Source of the DNA: Mycobacterium deserti
GTDB lineage: Bacteria > Actinomycetota > Actinomycetes > Mycobacteriales > Mycobacteriaceae
NCBI RefSeq assembly: GCF_025345615.1
Contig: NZ_JAODWD010000004.1
Span: 248,001-312,000 of the forward strand
Direction of reading: 5' to 3'
Length of the DNA stretch: 64,000 nucleotides
Shown here: positions 40,507-49,509 of the stretch, piece after piece
Position numbering within the stretch: the first letter of the stretch is position 1
Layout: each line of letters opens with the position of its first letter
Translations under genes and position numbers: made by a program
Notes under the pieces: generated by a model
Told to the model about the DNA's origin: nothing
The model's database searches: none
Seen by the model: only the letters and a program-made list of their open reading frames with translations

Positions 40507-41019
40507 ATGACGAGACGACATGCGATGGTCGACAGCGCGCTCGGCGAACTGACACTGGTGGCTGACGACGGGGCGCTGACCGGCGTCTACTTCGACAAAC
40601 ACTGGTACCGCCCCGCGCACGACGGGCTCGGCAGGCGGGTCGAGGCAGACTGCGACGACGTCCTCGACGCTGCACGCGATCAGGTGACCGACTACCTGGC
40701 GGGCCGCCGTACCGACTTCGACCTTCCGCTCACCCTGCGCGGCACCGAAGATCAGCGCCGGGTGTGGCAGATGCTGAACACCATCGAATACGGCGCCACC
40801 GTCACCTATGGCGCACTCGCCACCGCGCTCGCCGACGGCACGACCGCCCAACAGGTGGGACAGACTGTCGGCCGCAACCCGCTGAGCATCGTCGTCCCCT
40901 GTCATCGGGTGGTAAGTCGCGGCGGGCGCCTCACGGGATACGCGGGCGGGCTGGCGCGCAAGCAGTTCCTCCTCGAACTCGAAGAGCCCACCGACAGGAC
41001 AGCGGCGAGGCTGTTCTGA
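40507..41019 (+). CDS. ogt: Methylated-DNA--[protein]-cysteine S-methyltransferase
   Basis: A 170-residue O6-alkylguanine repair protein acting once per molecule. The acceptor cysteine is in IVVPCHRVVSRGG, followed by LTGYAGGLARKQFLLELE; the helix-turn-helix segment (VWQMLNTIEYGATVTYGALA) and arginine finger are present. AGGAAAGG lies upstream of the ATG at 40507, so the longer open frame is not used. The gene leads a compact set with the 2OG oxygenase (TGATG overlap) and the Ada-like protein, all suited to alkylation damage. Confidence 0.94.
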   Translation: MTRRHAMVDSALGELTLVADDGALTGVYFDKHWYRPAHDGLGRRVEADCDDVLDAARDQVTDYLAGRRTDFDLPLTLRGTEDQRRVWQMLNTIEYGATVTYGALATALADGTTAQQVGQTVGRNPLSIVVPCHRVVSRGGRLTGYAGGLARKQFLLELEEPTDRTAARLF

Positions 41020-41735
41020 TGGCTGCGGCGAAGTGGCAACATCGGGTCGAGTCGGGCGATTGGGACGCGATCACCGCCGAGGTCAACGACTTCGGCGGCG
41101 CCATGCTCCCCCAACTACTCACCTCGGCCGAGGCCGGGCTGGTTCGCGACATGTACGCCGAGGACGGGCTGTTCCGCTCGACGATCGACATGCGCCGCTA
41201 CCGCTTCGGCGAAGGCGAGTACCGCTACTTCCAGGCGCCGTACCCCGAACCGATCGAAGGGCTGAAGCAGGCGCTGTATCCGCGTCTGCTGCCGATCGCC
41301 CGGGACTGGTGGCACCGGTTGGGCCGCGTGCCTCCGTGGCCAGACACCCTCGACGACTGGCTGGACATGTGCCACGCGGCGGGTCAGTCGCGGTCCACGG
41401 CCATCCTGCTCCGCTACCGCGCGGGCGACTGGAATGCCCTACACCGAGATCTGTACGGCGACTTGGTGTTCCCGCTGCAAGTAGTGATCAACCTGAGCGA
41501 ACCCGGCGTCGATCACAGCGGCGGCGAGTTCCTGTTGGTCGAGCAGCGTCCGCGCGCGCAGTCCCGCGGTACTGCGACGCTCCTGCCGCACGGCCACGGA
41601 TTCGTGTTCACGACCCGCGAGCGGCCCGTGCGGTCGACGCGGGGTTGGTCGGCGGCACCGGTGCGCCACGGCGTATCCGCCGTGCGCTCGGGTGAGAGGT
41701 TCACCTTGGGCCTGGTCTTCCACGACGCGGCGTGA
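41019..41735 (+). CDS. 2OG-Fe(II) oxygenase family protein
   Basis: A 238-residue protein with a C-terminal double-stranded beta-helix of the prolyl-4-hydroxylase type. The iron ligands are His and Asp in ALHRDLYGD and the distal His in PVRHGVSAV; the Arg in RFTLGLVFHD would bind 2-oxoglutarate. The N-terminal 130 residues are helical with several conserved Trp/Tyr. It starts on the ogt stop (TGATG) and is followed 3 bases later by the Ada-like gene, so a part in repair of alkylated bases, like AlkB, is plausible but inferred from context. Confidence 0.82.
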   Translation: MAAAKWQHRVESGDWDAITAEVNDFGGAMLPQLLTSAEAGLVRDMYAEDGLFRSTIDMRRYRFGEGEYRYFQAPYPEPIEGLKQALYPRLLPIARDWWHRLGRVPPWPDTLDDWLDMCHAAGQSRSTAILLRYRAGDWNALHRDLYGDLVFPLQVVINLSEPGVDHSGGEFLLVEQRPRAQSRGTATLLPHGHGFVFTTRERPVRSTRGWSAAPVRHGVSAVRSGERFTLGLVFHDAA

Positions 41736-41738
41736 TCG

Positions 41739-42005
41739 GTGAAGCGCTACAGGCTCATCGACGGGCGCCACAACGCCTACTGGTCGATCCAACCAGGCAC
41801 AGTGGGCGGCCATCGCGCGGCAAAGATCTACGGGCGCCTGGACTGTGCGTCCGCACGCCGCGCGATCGCCAACGGGGGCTACGTCGCGCAGCGGGTGTTC
41901 TTCGCTGACGAAGCCACCGCCGTCGTGGCTGGTTACCGGCCGTGCGCGCGATGTCTGCCAGACCGGTACCGCGCCTGGAAGGTCACCGCCGGCGCAGGAC
42001 GATGA
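41739..42005 (+). CDS. Small Ada-type metal-binding domain protein
   Basis: An 88-residue protein made only of the N-terminal domain seen in Ada. The conserved part is IYGRLDCASARRAI, then RVFFADEATAVVAGYRPCARCLPD, equal to Ada's second half with the CxxC pair. Ada uses four cysteines, one of them the methyl acceptor; here only three are at those positions, the CxxxC second cysteine being replaced. Direct phosphotriester repair is therefore doubtful. The GTG start is 3 bases after the oxygenase stop. Its last 23 bases overlap the end of the convergent methyltransferase gene. Confidence 0.8.
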   Translation: MKRYRLIDGRHNAYWSIQPGTVGGHRAAKIYGRLDCASARRAIANGGYVAQRVFFADEATAVVAGYRPCARCLPDRYRAWKVTAGAGR

Positions 42006-42606
42006 CGTTGTCGATCCACGTCACCGTCTCACCGTCCGGTCGTGCCACTTCCCGTTCGACCGACGAAGTGCGCGCCTGCTCCCATTGCGCCTCAGGGAGA
42101 TTCAACCCCTGCACGACCTCGTCGGCGCTCGGAAAGTAGTGCTCGTGGTCGAGCTTTGAGGCCCATGGTGGGGGTCCGCTGTGATCGACGATCAACAACG
42201 TTCCGCCGGGGCGGATCGCCTGTGCCGCAAGCCCCAGAATCCGTGGCCGGTCGAGCGGCAACTTGGAATGGAAGAATTGAGCGCTCGCCAGGTCGAAGCT
42301 GCCCTGCGGGAACGATTCGGCCAGGTCGTGCTGCTGGAAGTCGATCCGCTCACTCACACCGCGCGCCTCGGCCGCCGAGCGCGCGCGTTGCAGCGCCGTT
42401 TCGGAGATGTCGACAGCGACAACTTCCCAGCCCCGTTCGGCCAGCCAAACCGCGTCGGCACCCTCACCGCAACCGAGGTCAAGGGCCCGGCCGGGCGTCA
42501 GCGCCGATGCGATCTCCGCGAGGCGCACATTGACCCGTCCGCTCCACACCCGCTCGCGTTCTCCGTAGTGTTGTTCCCAGTGGGCCTTGGCATCAGGCGT
42601 TGACAT
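41983..42606 (-). CDS. Class I SAM-dependent methyltransferase
   Basis: A 207-residue small-molecule methyltransferase of the TehB/thiopurine type. Motif I is ALDLGCGEGADAVWLAERGW, followed by VVAVDISETALQRAR (acidic residue for the ribose) and the later LAQAIRPGGTLLIVDHSG. The ATG at 42606 gives MSTPDAKAHWEQHYGE, the usual start. It overlaps the upstream reductase gene by 14 bases, so the two are one transcript, and the pair may handle a toxic thiol, arsenic or tellurium compound (inference). Confidence 0.88.
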   Translation of the reverse strand: MSTPDAKAHWEQHYGERERVWSGRVNVRLAEIASALTPGRALDLGCGEGADAVWLAERGWEVVAVDISETALQRARSAAEARGVSERIDFQQHDLAESFPQGSFDLASAQFFHSKLPLDRPRILGLAAQAIRPGGTLLIVDHSGPPPWASKLDHEHYFPSADEVVQGLNLPEAQWEQARTSSVEREVARPDGETVTWIDNVIVLRRR

Positions 42607-43549
42607 GTCGTTTCCCTTCAGCATTCGCGAAACCATGATCGTCGGCGAGCAGGCTCTGCACCACCGCCGCAGCGGCGAGTGATCCGCTAGCCACCGCCGC
42701 GGCCACCTGCGGCATCTGCACGCTGAGATCGCCAGCGGCAAAGACGCCGGGTGCGGCCGTGCGGTACATCCCGTCCACCGCGACGGGGTCTTGCGCGACA
42801 GGAGTCGGATCGCCGACTTCCGCGCCGAGTTGCGCGGCCAGCGCTGATCGCTGATGCATTGTGGTGGCGACGAGCAGCCCCGTACGCGCGAGCGAGGTGC
42901 CGTCGGTGAATCCCACAGCCGTCAATTCGCCGTTCTCCGCGACAAGTTCGGCGACCTGCCGCTCGTCGACGGTGATGCCCGCGGCCGCCAGCCGGGCGCG
43001 GTCCTCGTCCTCCAATTCGGCGGGCCCGTCGGTAAGCAGCACGACGTCGTCGCTCCAGCCCCCCAGCAGCAACGCCGAGTGCACCGCGCGCGCTCCGCGG
43101 GCGAGCACGCCCAGCGGCCGATCGCGCACCTCCCAGCCGTGGCAGAACGGGCAATGGAACACCGAGCGACCCCACAACTCGGCCAGTCCCGGCACCGCCG
43201 GCGGACGATATTCCATACCCGTCGCCAACAGCACTCGCCGGGTGCGCTCGCGCGTGCCGTCGGCGAGTGTCAGCACGAACACGTCGTCGCCCCGTTCACC
43301 CGACCGCACCTCACCGGAGCGCACCTCGACACTCGGATACGCCGCCAGCTCTTGCCGGCCCATCTCATAGAGTTCCGCGGGCGGACGACCGTCGTGGCCC
43401 AACAGGCCGCCGATGCCGTGTGCGGGCAGATTGCTCTGTGTCCCACCGTCGATCAGCAGCGTGCGCCGTCGCGCCCGGCCAAGCACCAGCCCGGCGCTCA
43501 AGCCCGCCGCGCCGCCGCCGACGATGACGCAGTCCCATATCGATTCCAT
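42593..43549 (-). CDS. Thioredoxin-reductase-like FAD/NAD(P) oxidoreductase
   Basis: A 318-residue flavoprotein. FAD loop CVIVGGGAAGLSAGLVLGRA is at residues 7-26, the redox pair in VFHCPFCHGWEVRD (CxxC) near 135, the NAD(P)-binding segment after it, and the C-terminal APGVFAAGDLSVQMPQVAAAV for FAD. The CPFCHGWE form is typical of stand-alone reductases rather than TrxB (CATC). Co-transcribed with the SAM methyltransferase and divergent from the XRE-cupin regulator gene, which probably controls it. Confidence 0.88.
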   Translation of the reverse strand: MESIWDCVIVGGGAAGLSAGLVLGRARRRTLLIDGGTQSNLPAHGIGGLLGHDGRPPAELYEMGRQELAAYPSVEVRSGEVRSGERGDDVFVLTLADGTRERTRRVLLATGMEYRPPAVPGLAELWGRSVFHCPFCHGWEVRDRPLGVLARGARAVHSALLLGGWSDDVVLLTDGPAELEDEDRARLAAAGITVDERQVAELVAENGELTAVGFTDGTSLARTGLLVATTMHQRSALAAQLGAEVGDPTPVAQDPVAVDGMYRTAAPGVFAAGDLSVQMPQVAAAVASGSLAAAAVVQSLLADDHGFANAEGKRHVNA

Positions 43550-43596
43550 GAGTCGAGCTTGCCGAACCCCGGGTACTTCGTGCAAACTCCTTTGCC

Positions 43597-44163
43597 ATGC
43601 AGGCAAACGACGACGTGGACACGCGGGTGCGCAAGCGGCTTCGTCAGCTCCGGTTGCAGTACGGCCTGACGCTGGAAGAGGTCGCGAGCCGATCGAACAT
43701 CGACGTGTCGACTCTGAGCAGACTGGAGTCCGGCAAGCGACGCCTTGCGCTCGATCATCTCCCCCGCCTCGCCGGCGCATTGTCGGTCACCACCGATGAG
43801 CTTCTGCGCGCCCCTGAGGCAGAGGATCCGCGGGTGCGTGCGGGTTCGCACACGCACCACGCCATCACCTACTGGCCGCTGACCCGGCAGACGGCAGGTG
43901 GCCTGCACGCGTTCAAGATCCGGATCAGCGCGCGCCGCCGCAAGCCGCCCGCGGAGTTACCCGTGCACGAAGGACAGGATTGGATGTATGTACTGTCCGG
44001 ACAGTTGAGACTTATCCTCGGCGAGCGCGATTTCACCGTTAAACCCGGTGAGGCCGTAGAGTTCTCGACCTGGACGCCGCATTGGTTCGGCGTCGTCGAC
44101 GGCCCCGTCGAGGCCATCACGATCTTCGGGCCGCACGGAGAGCGGCTTCACCTGCACGACTAG
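43597..44163 (+). CDS. XRE-cupin transcriptional regulator
   Basis: A 188-residue repressor-type protein. The helix-turn-helix is at about 10-65 (LRLQYGLTLEEVASRSNIDVSTLSRLESG begins it) and a cupin sensor domain at about 108-185 (LPVHEGQDWMYVLSGQLRLI, KPGEAVEFSTWTPHWFGVVD). Cupin residues His and Glu are kept, so a metal or small ligand may be sensed. The 47-base gap to the divergent reductase gene probably holds its operator. Confidence 0.88.
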   Translation: MQANDDVDTRVRKRLRQLRLQYGLTLEEVASRSNIDVSTLSRLESGKRRLALDHLPRLAGALSVTTDELLRAPEAEDPRVRAGSHTHHAITYWPLTRQTAGGLHAFKIRISARRRKPPAELPVHEGQDWMYVLSGQLRLILGERDFTVKPGEAVEFSTWTPHWFGVVDGPVEAITIFGPHGERLHLHD

Positions 44164-44338
44164 TGCGATGTCCTGGGCTCGGTACCGTTGAGCGCGCATC
44201 GGCCCGTTAAGTGAAAATGCTGCTCGAAGGCTCCATTCGCCGGTATTGCCGGCGACCCGGAGCGCGGAGTCTACGACGTCGCCGTCGGTCCACAGTTCAC
44301 GGTCGCCGATCAGTACTGACCGCAGACGACGATGGCTG
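44164..44338. other. Intergenic stretch with possible gene remnant
   Basis: No gene with a start is visible. From 44221 to 44319 a frame on the plus strand reads 32 codons ending DVAVGPQFTVADQY and a TGA; GC at third positions is about 75 percent, suggesting decayed coding sequence. No homologue recognised. Confidence 0.3.
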
Positions 44339-45427
44339 CTAGTCCAAATAGGCGGTCTGATTGACCAGGCGCACCGACGCCGCGCCGTCGGGATAGAACT
44401 CGGCGATCGACAACGACGCCAGGTCGAGGTGCAGCCGATAGAGGATGGTGGGTCCGGCGTCCAGCGCGGCCCGCAGCAGCGTCTTGATCGGCGTCACATG
44501 CGATACCACCAGCACCGTCTCACCCGGGTGCTCGGAGATGATGCGCGATCTGGCCCGCCCCACGCGTTCGGCCGCGGCGTCGAAGCTCTCCCCGTCCGGC
44601 GGGGACACCCTGGTGTCGCGCAGCCACCGCTTGTGCAGCTCCGGATCCCGTTCGGCCGCCTCGCTGAACGTCAACCCTTCCCACCCGCCGAAATCCGTCT
44701 CGATCAGGTCGTAATCGACGACGACGTCGAGGCCGAGTACCTTGGCCGCCGCCTGGGCGGTGTCGTACGCCCGCTGCAGCGGCGAGCTGATGACCGCCGC
44801 GACGCCACCCTTGCGCCCCAGGTACTGTGCGGCGGCCTCTGCCTGTCGTCGTCCGAGTTCGGTCAGCGCGGGATTGCCGCGACCCGAATACCGGCGCTCG
44901 ACGGAAAGTTCAGTCTGCCCGTGGCGCAGCAGAAGGAACCGGGTCGGCGCTCCCTGTGCGCCGGTCCACCGCGCCGGACTCGACGCGGGTACAGCCGTCG
45001 ATTCGGTTGCGGGCGTGACTAGTTCGGCGGCGGCATCCATCGCTTCGTTGGCCAATCGGTCGGCGTGGCTGTTCTTCGCGCGAGGAATCCACGTGTAGGT
45101 CACGCGGTCGAACCGCGTCGCCAACGCGGTGGCCTTCTGGTGCAGCGGCGTGATGTCGGGATGCTTGACCTTCCACCGGCCCGACATCTGTTCCACCACC
45201 AGCTTGGAGTCCATACAGACGTCGACCGCAGTGGCGCCGACCTTGGCCGCCTCCTCCAGCCCCGCGATCAGCCCGCTGTACTCCGCGACGTTGTTGGTGG
45301 CACGGCCGATCGCCTGCTTGTTCTCGGCCAGTACGGCGCTGCGCTCCGCGGTCCACACCACCGCGCCGAAACCCGCGGGCCCCGGGTTGCCGCGTGAGCC
45401 TCCGTCTGCTTCGACGATGACCTTCAT
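44339..45427 (-). CDS. Bifunctional RNase H / phosphatase (Rv2228c-like)
   Basis: A 362-residue fusion. The N-terminal type I RNase H domain (1-135) has its acidic active site in VIVEADGGSRGNPGPAG (Asp), NNVAEYSGLIAGLEEA (Glu), VCMDSKLVVEQM (Asp) and NSHADRLANEAM (Asp). The C-terminal histidine phosphatase domain (165-362) starts FLLLRHGQTELSVERRY with the phosphoacceptor His. In M. tuberculosis Rv2228c degrades RNA/DNA hybrids and its second domain has acid phosphatase and alpha-ribazole phosphatase (CobC) activity, which fits the cob genes nearby. It overlaps the Zn-ribbon gene by ATGA. Confidence 0.94.
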   Translation of the reverse strand: MKVIVEADGGSRGNPGPAGFGAVVWTAERSAVLAENKQAIGRATNNVAEYSGLIAGLEEAAKVGATAVDVCMDSKLVVEQMSGRWKVKHPDITPLHQKATALATRFDRVTYTWIPRAKNSHADRLANEAMDAAAELVTPATESTAVPASSPARWTGAQGAPTRFLLLRHGQTELSVERRYSGRGNPALTELGRRQAEAAAQYLGRKGGVAAVISSPLQRAYDTAQAAAKVLGLDVVVDYDLIETDFGGWEGLTFSEAAERDPELHKRWLRDTRVSPPDGESFDAAAERVGRARSRIISEHPGETVLVVSHVTPIKTLLRAALDAGPTILYRLHLDLASLSIAEFYPDGAASVRLVNQTAYLD

Positions 45428-46158
45428 GCGCCGCCCTTGACCCGCAGCAGGATTGCGCCGCATTCAGGACAGCGCAGCACCTCGTCCTCGGCTGCCGCGG
45501 AGATCCTGGCCAGCTCGCCGCGATCGATCTCGATTCGGCAGGCGCCGCAGCGCTTACCCTGCAGTACTCCGGCGCCCGCGCCGCCACCAGCCCGCTGCCG
45601 CTCGTACAGCGCGATCAGCTGCCCGTCCATGGCGGAGATGAGTTCGTCACGGCGCGACAGGTATTGGTGTCGCAGCTGCGTCAGTTCGACTCGCTCGGCA
45701 TCGCAGGCCGTCTGCGCCTGGCTGAGTTCGCTCTGCAGCTCGTCGATCTTCGTCAACTCGTTGGCTTGGTCGGATTGCAGTTCCTCTCGGCGCTGCATGA
45801 CTTCCAGCAGCGAGTCCTCCAGACTGGATTGCCTCCGCTCGAGGGTCTCCAGCTCATGTTGGATCTCGGTGAGAGCCTTGGCGTCGACGGCTCCTCCTGC
45901 CAGCAATGACCGGTCGCGCTCCTCGCGTTGACGCACCCCGTCGATCTCGGATTCGAATTTCGCCACCTGCTCGTCCAAATCGTCCAGCGCGATCTGCAGC
46001 GCAGCAAGCCGGTCGTTGGCCTGGCGATGCGCGGCTTGCACCTGCTCGAGCCGCGGCTGCTCGGCAAGGTGGTTGGCCCGGTGGTCGACGCGGCTGAGCC
46101 GGGCGTCCAACTCAGCCAGCTCGAGCAACGAACGTTGTTGCACTACTTCTGCTTTCAT
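45424..46158 (-). CDS. Coiled-coil protein with C4-type zinc ribbon (Rv2229c-like)
   Basis: A 244-residue protein. Residues 1-185 are a long helical coiled coil (many Glu, Leu, Arg; [20 protein letters not shown]). The C-terminus is a zinc ribbon with [13 protein letters not shown] and [13 protein letters not shown] giving the four cysteines. This family (DUF164/CT398-like) is widespread and may bind nucleic acid, but its job is unknown. ATGA overlaps on both sides tie it to NIF3 upstream and RNase H downstream. Confidence 0.9.
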   Translation of the reverse strand: MKAEVVQQRSLLELAELDARLSRVDHRANHLAEQPRLEQVQAAHRQANDRLAALQIALDDLDEQVAKFESEIDGVRQREERDRSLLAGGAVDAKALTEIQHELETLERRQSSLEDSLLEVMQRREELQSDQANELTKIDELQSELSQAQTACDAERVELTQLRHQYLSRRDELISAMDGQLIALYERQRAGGGAGAGVLQGKRCGACRIEIDRGELARISAAAEDEVLRCPECGAILLRVKGGA

Positions 46159-47282
46159 GCTTCCGTTCTCTCCACGTTCCACGGATCGGTACGTACCGCC
46201 GACACCCGAACCGGCAGCGCGTCCCCGAAACGGCGTCGCAGCACCTGCGCCGCCTGGGCGCACCACGGGAACTCGCTGGCCCAGTGCGCGACATCGATCA
46301 GCGCCACCTCAGAGGCGCGCCGGTGCTCGTCGGCGGGGTGGTGGCGCAGATCGGCGGTGACATAGGCCTGTACATCGGTGCGCGCCACCGCGCTGAGCAG
46401 AGAGTCCCCCGCACCGCCGCACACCGCGACCCGTGACACCTGTGCGTCAGGGTCACCGGCAGCGCGCACACCCCACGAGGTCTGCGGCAGTGCAGTGCGG
46501 ACTCGAGCGACGAAATCCGACAACGGCTCCGGCTGCGGCAGCGAACACACGCGCCCGATACCGACATTGTCGGGAATGGGCTCGAGCGCGACGATGTCGA
46601 ACGCCGGCTCCTCGTAGGGATGCGCCGAGCGCATCGCGGCGAGCACATGCCCGCGTAGGCGCGACGGGGCGATCACCTCGACGCGGTCCTCGGACACCCG
46701 CTCGACGCTGCCCACGCTGCCGATAGCCGGTGACGCGCCGTCGTGTGGGAGGAACTGGCCGGTGCCCGTCACGCTCCAACTGCAGTGCGAATAGTCCCCG
46801 ATGTGCCCTGCACCTGCGCCGAACATCGCCTCCCGCAACGCGTCCGCATCCTCGACGGGCACGAAGACGATCCACTTGTCGAGGTCGGACCCGCTGCGCA
46901 CCGGGTCGAGGACTTCGTCGACCCGCACGCCCAGCGCGTCGGCCAGCGCATCTGACACACCGGGCGCCGCCGCGTCGGCATTGGTGTGCGCGGTGAACAA
47001 CGCCCGCCCGGTCCTAATCATCCGGTGCAGCAACGCCCCCTTGGCCGTGTTGGCGGCGACGGTGTCCACCCCCCTCAACAGCAGCGGGTGGTGCGCGACG
47101 AGCAGGCCCCCGTCGGGAATCTCGGCGACCACATCGGCGGTGGCGTCGACGGCGACGGTCACATGGTCGACGGTCTCGGCCGGATCACCGCAGACCAGTC
47201 CGACCGAATCCCAGTCCTGAGCCAGCGCGGGCGGGTACGCCGCGTCCAGCACGTCGATGATGTCGCGCAACGCAACGCTCAC
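46155..47282 (-). CDS. NIF3-like dinuclear metal protein (Rv2230c-like)
   Basis: A 375-residue NIF3/YqfO protein, listed in databases as GTP cyclohydrolase 1 type 2 homologue. Metal ligands lie in [22 protein letters not shown] and the C-terminal [10 protein letters not shown]. An inserted domain (about 140-240, with [15 protein letters not shown]) matches the longer YqfO type. True activity is not settled. The GTG at 47282 overlaps the cobC stop; both are in one minus-strand operon with the Zn-ribbon and RNase H genes. Confidence 0.9.
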   Translation of the reverse strand: MSVALRDIIDVLDAAYPPALAQDWDSVGLVCGDPAETVDHVTVAVDATADVVAEIPDGGLLVAHHPLLLRGVDTVAANTAKGALLHRMIRTGRALFTAHTNADAAAPGVSDALADALGVRVDEVLDPVRSGSDLDKWIVFVPVEDADALREAMFGAGAGHIGDYSHCSWSVTGTGQFLPHDGASPAIGSVGSVERVSEDRVEVIAPSRLRGHVLAAMRSAHPYEEPAFDIVALEPIPDNVGIGRVCSLPQPEPLSDFVARVRTALPQTSWGVRAAGDPDAQVSRVAVCGGAGDSLLSAVARTDVQAYVTADLRHHPADEHRRASEVALIDVAHWASEFPWCAQAAQVLRRRFGDALPVRVSAVRTDPWNVERTEA

Positions 47283-48301
47283 TGCAGCACCTCGGCCATA
47301 GCTTCGACCAGGACCGGCCATTGCCGGCGCACTGCAACGCGCAGGTACTGGTCCTCGAAGCCGACGAAGGTATCGCAGCGCCGCACTGCAATACCCTTGT
47401 CAGCCAGATGTTTCCGCATCAATTCGGCGTCTGCCACTGAGAACAGCACGAACGGGGCGCATCCGTCGACGACATCGACGCCGATGCTAGCCAACCCCGC
47501 CACCATGCCGGCGCGCAGTGTGGCTCCCTCGCGTGCGCTGCGGTCGGCCTCGGCCACCGCGTCGGGTGAACTGCACGCGGCGATCGCCTCGAGTTGCAGG
47601 GTGCCCAGGGGCCAGTGGGGCCGCCGGGCTGACAGGCGCCGCAGTACGTCAGCGGGACCGAGCGCATAGCCGACGCGCAGCCCTGCCAGCGCCCAGGTCT
47701 TGGTCAGGCTCCGCAACACCACCACGTCGCGTAGCGCCTCACCCGCGAGCGACTCGGGCTCGCCGGGAATCCCGTCGCTGAACGCTTCGTCGACCACCAC
47801 GATGCGGCCCGGCCTGCGCAACGCCAAGATCTGTTCGCGGGTGTGCAGCACCGACGTCGGGTTGGTGGGGTTGCCCACGACGACAAGGTCGGCCTCGTCG
47901 GGCACCGACGGATCGGACAACTCAAACGGCGAAGGCAGCACGACGTGCGTCACCGGCACGCCCGCGGCGGTCAGTGCCGCTTCCGGTTCGGTGAAAGACG
48001 GCGAGATCAGCGCGGCCAGCCGCGGCCGCAGATCGGCCAACAGCGAGAATCCCTCGGCCGCCCCGGCCAGTAGCAGCACCTCATCCTCACCGCGGCCGTG
48101 GCGTTCGGCTACCGCCGCGACGGCGCGGCGCTCGTCGGCCGCGCTGGGGTACCGCGCGAGGTCGGCCAGACGGCAGCGCAGGCGCTCGAGCAGCCACCGG
48201 GGCGGCTCGTCAGCGCGGACGTTGACGGCGAAGTCCACCATGCCCGGTACCGCGGCCTGATCACCGTGGTAGCGCGCGGCCGCGCGGGAAGGTCTTGCCA
48301 C
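47279..48301 (-). CDS. cobC: CobC-type aminotransferase (threonine-phosphate decarboxylase-like; Rv2231c)
   Basis: A 340-residue fold-type I PLP enzyme. [17 protein letters not shown] at the N-terminus, [26 protein letters not shown] and the PLP lysine in [20 protein letters not shown] are clear. It is annotated as making the aminopropanol arm precursor of cobalamin, though histidinol-phosphate-type aminotransferase activity is possible. The GTG at 48301 follows TACTGT by 6 bases and begins the operon cobC-NIF3-Zn ribbon-RNase H, all joined by four-base overlaps. Confidence 0.86.
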   Translation of the reverse strand: MARPSRAAARYHGDQAAVPGMVDFAVNVRADEPPRWLLERLRCRLADLARYPSAADERRAVAAVAERHGRGEDEVLLLAGAAEGFSLLADLRPRLAALISPSFTEPEAALTAAGVPVTHVVLPSPFELSDPSVPDEADLVVVGNPTNPTSVLHTREQILALRRPGRIVVVDEAFSDGIPGEPESLAGEALRDVVVLRSLTKTWALAGLRVGYALGPADVLRRLSARRPHWPLGTLQLEAIAACSSPDAVAEADRSAREGATLRAGMVAGLASIGVDVVDGCAPFVLFSVADAELMRKHLADKGIAVRRCDTFVGFEDQYLRVAVRRQWPVLVEAMAEVLQ

Positions 48302-48307
48302 ATCACG

Positions 48308-48313
48308 ACAGTA
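48308..48313 (-). promoter_or_regulatory. -10 box of the leaderless cobC operon
   Basis: TACTGT on the minus strand, 6 bases before the GTG at 48301. Confidence 0.42.
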
Positions 48314-48338
48314 GTGGGCCGTCGGGGACAATGAGATC

Positions 48339-48992
48339 GTGACGGCACGCCCGCAACTGGTGATCTTCGACCTCGACGGCACCCTGACCGACTCGGCTCA
48401 GGGCATCGTGTCGAGCTTTCGCCATGCACTCGGCTCAGTCGGCGCGGTCGTGCCCGATGGTGACCTCGCCAACATGGTCGTCGGCCCGCCGATGCACCAC
48501 ACCCTGCGCGACATGGGCCTCGGCGACCAGGCCGACGCGGCGATCGCAGCCTACCGGGAGGACTACCTGACACGCGGGTGGGCGATCAACCGGCTGTTCG
48601 ACGGCATCCCCGGCCTGCTCGAGGACTTGCGGGCCGCCGGAATTCGCCTGGCCGTCGCCACCTCGAAGGCGGAGCCGACGGCGCAGCGGATCCTCGCGCA
48701 CTTCGGACTCGACCAGCACTTCGATGTTATCGCCGGCGCCAGCGTCGACGGCTCGCGCGCCGCCAAGGCCGATGTGGTGGCGCACGCGCTGGCACAACTG
48801 GACGAGATTCCCGACCGGGTGTTGATGGTCGGCGATCGCTCGCACGACGTTGAAGGCGCCGCCGAACACGGCATCGACACCGTCGTCGTCGCGTGGGGAT
48901 ACGGCAGCGGGGACTTCGACGAACCGACTGGTGCCGCCGCGCTCGCCCACGTCTCGACCGTCGACGACCTGCGCGAGGTGCTCGGTGTCTGA
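48339..48992 (+). CDS. ptkA: HAD-family hydrolase, PtkA-like (Rv2232)
   Basis: A 217-residue HAD-superfamily protein. Motif I is FDLDGTLTDS, motif II VATSKAEPTAQ and motif III/IV LMVGDRSHDVEGAAEHG. In M. tuberculosis the homologue Rv2232 is PtkA, a tyrosine kinase that phosphorylates PtpA; it has about 75 extra N-terminal residues lacking here. This protein may thus be a phosphoglycolate-type phosphatase as well as, or instead of, a kinase. The ptpA gene follows directly, so the pairing is kept. Confidence 0.85.
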   Translation: MTARPQLVIFDLDGTLTDSAQGIVSSFRHALGSVGAVVPDGDLANMVVGPPMHHTLRDMGLGDQADAAIAAYREDYLTRGWAINRLFDGIPGLLEDLRAAGIRLAVATSKAEPTAQRILAHFGLDQHFDVIAGASVDGSRAAKADVVAHALAQLDEIPDRVLMVGDRSHDVEGAAEHGIDTVVVAWGYGSGDFDEPTGAAALAHVSTVDDLREVLGV

Positions 48993-49014
48993 TGTCGCCG
49001 GCCGGGCGGCTCCG

Positions 49015-49509
49015 GTGTCTGATCCCCTGCACGTCACCTTCATCTGCTCCGGCAACATCTGCCGCTCGCCGATGGCGGAGAAGATGTTCGCCCACCAGAT
49101 CAACGAGCGAGCGCTCTCGAGCGCGGTCCGGGTGACCAGCGCCGGCACCGGCGGTTGGCACGCCGGCGACGGGGCCGACCGCAGGGCCTGCCACGTACTG
49201 CGCGAGCACGGCTATCCCTCCGCGCACCGGGCGGCGCAGATCGCCGACGACCATTTGTCGGCCGACCTGATCGTGGCGCTCGGACGCAACCACGTCCGCA
49301 TCCTGCGCGACATGGGTGTGCCGGACGAGCGGATCCGGATGCTCCGGTCGTTCGACCCGCGCTCAGCGGCGCACCCGCTCGATGTCGAGGATCCCTACTA
49401 CGGCACCCAGGACGACTTCGAGGACGTGTTCACCGTCATCGAGTCGGCGTTGCCGGGCCTGCATCAGTGGGTCGACGAACAACTCGCAAGCCGGGGAATG
49501 GCGAGCTGA
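49015..49509 (+). CDS. ptpA: Low-molecular-weight protein tyrosine phosphatase
   Basis: A 164-residue LMW-PTP (Rv2234-like), secreted by pathogenic mycobacteria. The P-loop is FICSGNICRSPMAE (catalytic Cys and Arg) near residue 11, and the general acid Asp is in DVEDPYYGTQDDFEDV with the two tyrosines targeted by PtkA. The GTG at 49015 gives VSDPLHVTFI, matching the M. tuberculosis start. A second GTG at 48985, also reading GTGTCTGAT and overlapping the ptkA stop, could add 10 residues. Confidence 0.93.
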   Translation: MSDPLHVTFICSGNICRSPMAEKMFAHQINERALSSAVRVTSAGTGGWHAGDGADRRACHVLREHGYPSAHRAAQIADDHLSADLIVALGRNHVRILRDMGVPDERIRMLRSFDPRSAAHPLDVEDPYYGTQDDFEDVFTVIESALPGLHQWVDEQLASRGMAS

